Source of the DNA: Dongia mobilis
Lineage (GTDB): Bacteria; Pseudomonadota; Alphaproteobacteria; Dongiales; Dongiaceae
Direction of reading: 5' to 3'
Length of the DNA: 64,000 bases
Assembly: GCF_004363235.1 (NCBI RefSeq)
Contig: NZ_SNYW01000008.1
Span: 248,001-312,000, forward strand
Part shown: piece after piece, positions 61,587 through 64,000 of the stretch
Position numbering within the stretch: the stretch's first letter is position 1
How the letters are laid out: every line of letters starts with the position of its first letter
The notes under the pieces: generated by a model
Seen by the model: the letters and a program-made list of their open reading frames with translations, nothing else
Database searches by the model: none
Told to the model about the DNA's origin: nothing
Translations under genes and position numbers: made by a program

Positions 61587-62933
61587 ATGATCGATACAGC
61601 TCTCATTGCCCGGCATGATCGCCCGGTGCCGCGTTATACCTCCTATCCCACGGCGCCGCATTTCCATGCCGGCATCGACCAGGCGGCCTATGCCGGGTGG
61701 CTGGCGGCGCTGCCGCTCGGCGCACCGGTCTCGATCTACATTCATGTGCCGTTCTGCCGCGAGATGTGCTGGTATTGCGGCTGCAACACCCAGATCACCG
61801 CGCGCCTGCAGCCCGTCGCCGCCTTCGCCGACAATCTGGTCGCCGAGATCGAACTGGTCGGGCGGCAGATCCTGTCCGGCCCGATCGCCAAGCGCCGCCG
61901 CGTCACCTCGATCCATTTCGGCGGCGGTACGCCGAACACGCTCGCGCCGGACGATCTTCGGCGCATCATGATGGCGCTTGGCCATGTCTTCGACCTTGAT
62001 TCAAACCTCGACCTGGCGCTGGAGCTGGATCCGCGCCGACTCGACGCCGCCTTCATCGAGGCGATGCAGGATTGCGGTGCGACGCGGGTCTCCCTCGGTG
62101 TGCAGGATTTCGATCGCGAGGTCCAGTTGGCGATCAACCGCCTCCAGCCCTATGACATGGTGGCGCGGGCGGTCGAGCAATTGCGCGCTTCCGGCATTCG
62201 CGCGATCAATTTCGACCTCATCTACGGCCTGCCGCGGCAATCGGTCCGCAGCATCGCCCATACCGCCCAGGCGGCGGCGGAATTGCGGCCCGACCGGGTG
62301 GCGCTCTTCGGCTATGCGCATGTGCCCTGGATGAAGGCCAACCAGCGGCTGATCGTGGAAGCCGACCTGCCCGATGCCACGCTCAGGGCGCAGCAATTCG
62401 AGGTGGCGGTCGATGTCCTGGTCACCCATGGCTACGAGCAGGTCGGCCTCGACCATTTTGCGCTTCCCGGGGACGGCCTTGCCCGTGCCCTGCATACGCG
62501 CCGCCTGCGCCGCAATTTCCAGGGCTATACCGACGACCGGGCGGAAACGATCCTCGGTCTCGGGCCCAGTGCCATCTCGGCGACGCCCCTGGGTTATGCG
62601 CAGAACCAGACCGACAATTCGCCCTGGGCGCGCGAGATTCGCGCCGGGCGCCTTGCGACCGCGCGCGGTATCGCGCTCAGCGACGAGGACCGTCGCCGCC
62701 GCGCCCTCATCGAGGAGGTGATGTGCTACGGCACCGCCGATCTCACCGTCCTGCCGCTCAACGCCAAGTCGGAACTTGCCCGCCTGGCGCCGCTTATTGC
62801 CGACGGGCTGGTGACGCTGCAAAGGGGGCAACTGGCGCTGACGCCGCGCGGCGAGCCGTTCCGCCGCGTCGTGGCCGCAGCCTTCGACGCCTATCTCCAG
62901 CCCGATGGGCAGCGGCACAGCCGCGCGATCTAG
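61587..62933 (+). CDS. hemN: Oxygen-independent coproporphyrinogen III dehydrogenase
   Basis: HemN is a radical-SAM enzyme of anaerobic heme synthesis. The cluster ligands Cys57, Cys61 and Cys64 (CREMCWYCGC) are in place, with the extra Cys66 that marks true HemN against HemW-type relatives. FGGGTPN follows. The 448-residue length is typical. The N-terminal PRYTSYPTAPHF is also diagnostic. A perfect FNR-type box precedes it. It converges on rdgB with a six-base gap. Confidence 0.97.
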   Translation: MIDTALIARHDRPVPRYTSYPTAPHFHAGIDQAAYAGWLAALPLGAPVSIYIHVPFCREMCWYCGCNTQITARLQPVAAFADNLVAEIELVGRQILSGPIAKRRRVTSIHFGGGTPNTLAPDDLRRIMMALGHVFDLDSNLDLALELDPRRLDAAFIEAMQDCGATRVSLGVQDFDREVQLAINRLQPYDMVARAVEQLRASGIRAINFDLIYGLPRQSVRSIAHTAQAAAELRPDRVALFGYAHVPWMKANQRLIVEADLPDATLRAQQFEVAVDVLVTHGYEQVGLDHFALPGDGLARALHTRRLRRNFQGYTDDRAETILGLGPSAISATPLGYAQNQTDNSPWAREIRAGRLATARGIALSDEDRRRRALIEEVMCYGTADLTVLPLNAKSELARLAPLIADGLVTLQRGQLALTPRGEPFRRVVAAAFDAYLQPDGQRHSRAI

Positions 62934-62939
62934 CGGCCT

Positions 62940-63539
62940 CTAGCCGAAACAGGCGGCGATGAACTTGCGGAAAGCGACGGCGCGGTGGCTGATCTCGTGC
63001 TTCTGCGCGGGATCCATCTCGCCGAAGGTGACATCGTGGCCGTCCGGCCGAAAGATGGGGTCGTAGCCGAAGCCGCGCGATCCCCGCGGCGCATCGACGA
63101 TCGCGCCCCAGATATCGCCCTCGAAGGCATCGCAATGTCCGTCCGGCCAGGCCAGCGCCAGCGCCGAGACGAAGCGCGCGCGGCGATCCTGATGGCCAGC
63201 CAGAAGGGCGAGCACCTTGCCCATGGCAAGACCGAAATCCTTGGCCGGCCCCGCCCAGCGCGCTGAATAGATGCCGGGGTCGCGGTTGAGGGCCATCACC
63301 TCGAGCCCCGAATCATCGGCGAAGGCGGGCAGGCCGCTTGCTCGAGCCGCCGCCAGGGCCTTGAGGCGCGCATTGCCGATGAAAGTCGTTTCCGTCTCCT
63401 CCGGCTCGGGCAGGCCGATCGCCCCGGCCGACACGATCTCGACCTGATGGGGCGCCAGCAGATCGGCCATTTCCCGCAGCTTGCCCGGATTGTGGCTGGC
63501 AAGGACCAGTTTGCCGCCGCTGAAGTGCCGCGCCATCAC
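62940..63539 (-). CDS. rdgB: Non-canonical purine NTP pyrophosphatase RdgB/HAM1
   Basis: The enzyme hydrolyses dITP, dXTP and dHAPTP to keep them out of DNA. The 199-residue product has [14 protein letters not shown] at the N terminus, [10 protein letters not shown], the catalytic region [11 protein letters not shown] and a C-terminal [10 protein letters not shown]. It begins inside the rph stop (ATGA), the classical rph-rdgB coupling found in many bacteria. Confidence 0.97.
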   Translation of the reverse strand: MMARHFSGGKLVLASHNPGKLREMADLLAPHQVEIVSAGAIGLPEPEETETTFIGNARLKALAAARASGLPAFADDSGLEVMALNRDPGIYSARWAGPAKDFGLAMGKVLALLAGHQDRRARFVSALALAWPDGHCDAFEGDIWGAIVDAPRGSRGFGYDPIFRPDGHDVTFGEMDPAQKHEISHRAVAFRKFIAACFG

Positions 63540-64000
63540 CTGGCCGCAGCCGCTGCCAGGGCTGCCCGCTGCAGGCCAAAGAGTTCACCCGTGCCATGGC
63601 GGGCGAGATTCAGCAATTCGGCGAACTGAGCGTCGGTGAAGGCGCGTTTTTCGGCAGTCGCCTGCACCTCGACCATGCCGCCTTGCGCGGTCAGGACGAA
63701 ATTGGCATCGGCCTCGGCATTGGAATCCTCGGCGTAATCGAGGTCGAGGACGGCCTGGCTGTTGTAGAGGCCGCAGGAAATGGCCGCCACCTGGTCGATG
63801 AGCGGGATTGCCCGGATCGCGTTCATCTCCTTCATCAGGCGGAAGCATTCATGGAGCGCGATATAGGAGCCGGTGATGGCCGCCGTGCGCGTGCCGCCAT
63901 CGGCCTGGATTACGTCGCAATCGATCTTGATCTGGCGCTCGCCGAAGGCGGTCAGATCGGTGACGGCGCGGAGCGCGCGGCCGATCAGGCGCTGGATTTC
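63536..64000 (-). CDS. rph: Ribonuclease PH, C-terminal part (cut by window edge)
   Basis: RNase PH trims tRNA 3' ends by phosphorolysis. The visible 154 residues run from [16 protein letters not shown] at the edge through the core [20 protein letters not shown] to the C-terminal [20 protein letters not shown] and a short Ala-rich end. The N-terminal portion lies beyond 64000. It is the first gene of the rph-rdgB pair. Confidence 0.96.
   Translation of the reverse strand, partial: EIQRLIGRALRAVTDLTAFGERQIKIDCDVIQADGGTRTAAITGSYIALHECFRLMKEMNAIRAIPLIDQVAAISCGLYNSQAVLDLDYAEDSNAEADANFVLTAQGGMVEVQATAEKRAFTDAQFAELLNLARHGTGELFGLQRAALAAAAAR

Overview
The window is GC-rich, with strong G/C bias at third codon positions, and is densely coded. 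It looks like chromosomal core from an alphaproteobacterium, most likely a member of the Rhodospirillales. This rests on gene content and order, not on an rRNA gene: zapE next to mdh-sucCD-sucAB-lpd, an IalB-family gene next to rlmN, TauE-TIGR02186-Usp, Usg beside groESL with a CIRCE operator, and a TAXI-type TRAP operon ending in DUF1850. No rRNA, tRNA, CRISPR array, prophage or complete insertion sequence was seen.

Layout. 0-8.5 kb: a CGNR-type regulator cut by the left edge and a divergent EamA exporter, a SpoU-family RNA methyltransferase, an IalB-family protein, rlmN, two secreted TPR proteins flanking an ArsR-type regulator, and argG with a terminator. Between the regulator and the second TPR gene lies a 456-base non-coding stretch with strong hairpins. 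8.5-15.4 kb: a DUF3617 protein and an envelope cluster, in which a membrane ATP-grasp protein is divergent from two tandem LtaS-like phosphoglycerol transferases and a GNAT gene. 15.4-27.2 kb: a minus-strand TCA-cycle block (lpd, a C39-like peptidase gene, sucB, sucA, a 638-base gap, sucD, sucC, a 50-residue Lys/Ala protein coupled to mdh, mdh, zapE).

27.5-38.2 kb: a lipoprotein, a Sel1-repeat protein, DUF924, an atypical small membrane protein, a GST, a four-gene polyamine-type ABC transporter and a BI-1 family protein. 38.4-47.5 kb: trpS, DUF2333, TauE/TIGR02186/Usp, a FecR-domain protein, a threonine dehydratase with its Lrp-type regulator, an MFS transporter and an orphan Hpt protein. 47.5-54.5 kb: coq7, dsbB, a YqaA protein, a membrane histidine kinase, usg, groES-groEL and a TPR membrane protein. 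54.5-64 kb: a patatin-like lipase coupled to bdhA, the TAXI-TRAP operon, a HAD hydrolase coupled to DUF1989, hemN behind a perfect FNR-type box, and rdgB coupled to rph, which runs off the right edge.

Two genome-level habits stand out. Many gene pairs overlap by 1-4 bases (ATGA, GTGA or TGATG), which points to widespread translational coupling. Short tandem arrays with a 14- or 15-base period but unrelated unit sequences recur at gene ends, in gaps and once inside coq7. Separately, a family of palindromic intergenic repeats occurs near 33.0, 34.8 and possibly 39.5 kb. I did not find a clear anti-phage or mobile system. The best candidates for undescribed biology are the ATP-grasp/double LtaS-like cluster, the hairpin region near 6.2 kb, the mdh-coupled histone-H1-like peptide, the C39-like gene inside the 2-oxoglutarate dehydrogenase operon, and the 14/15-base arrays.
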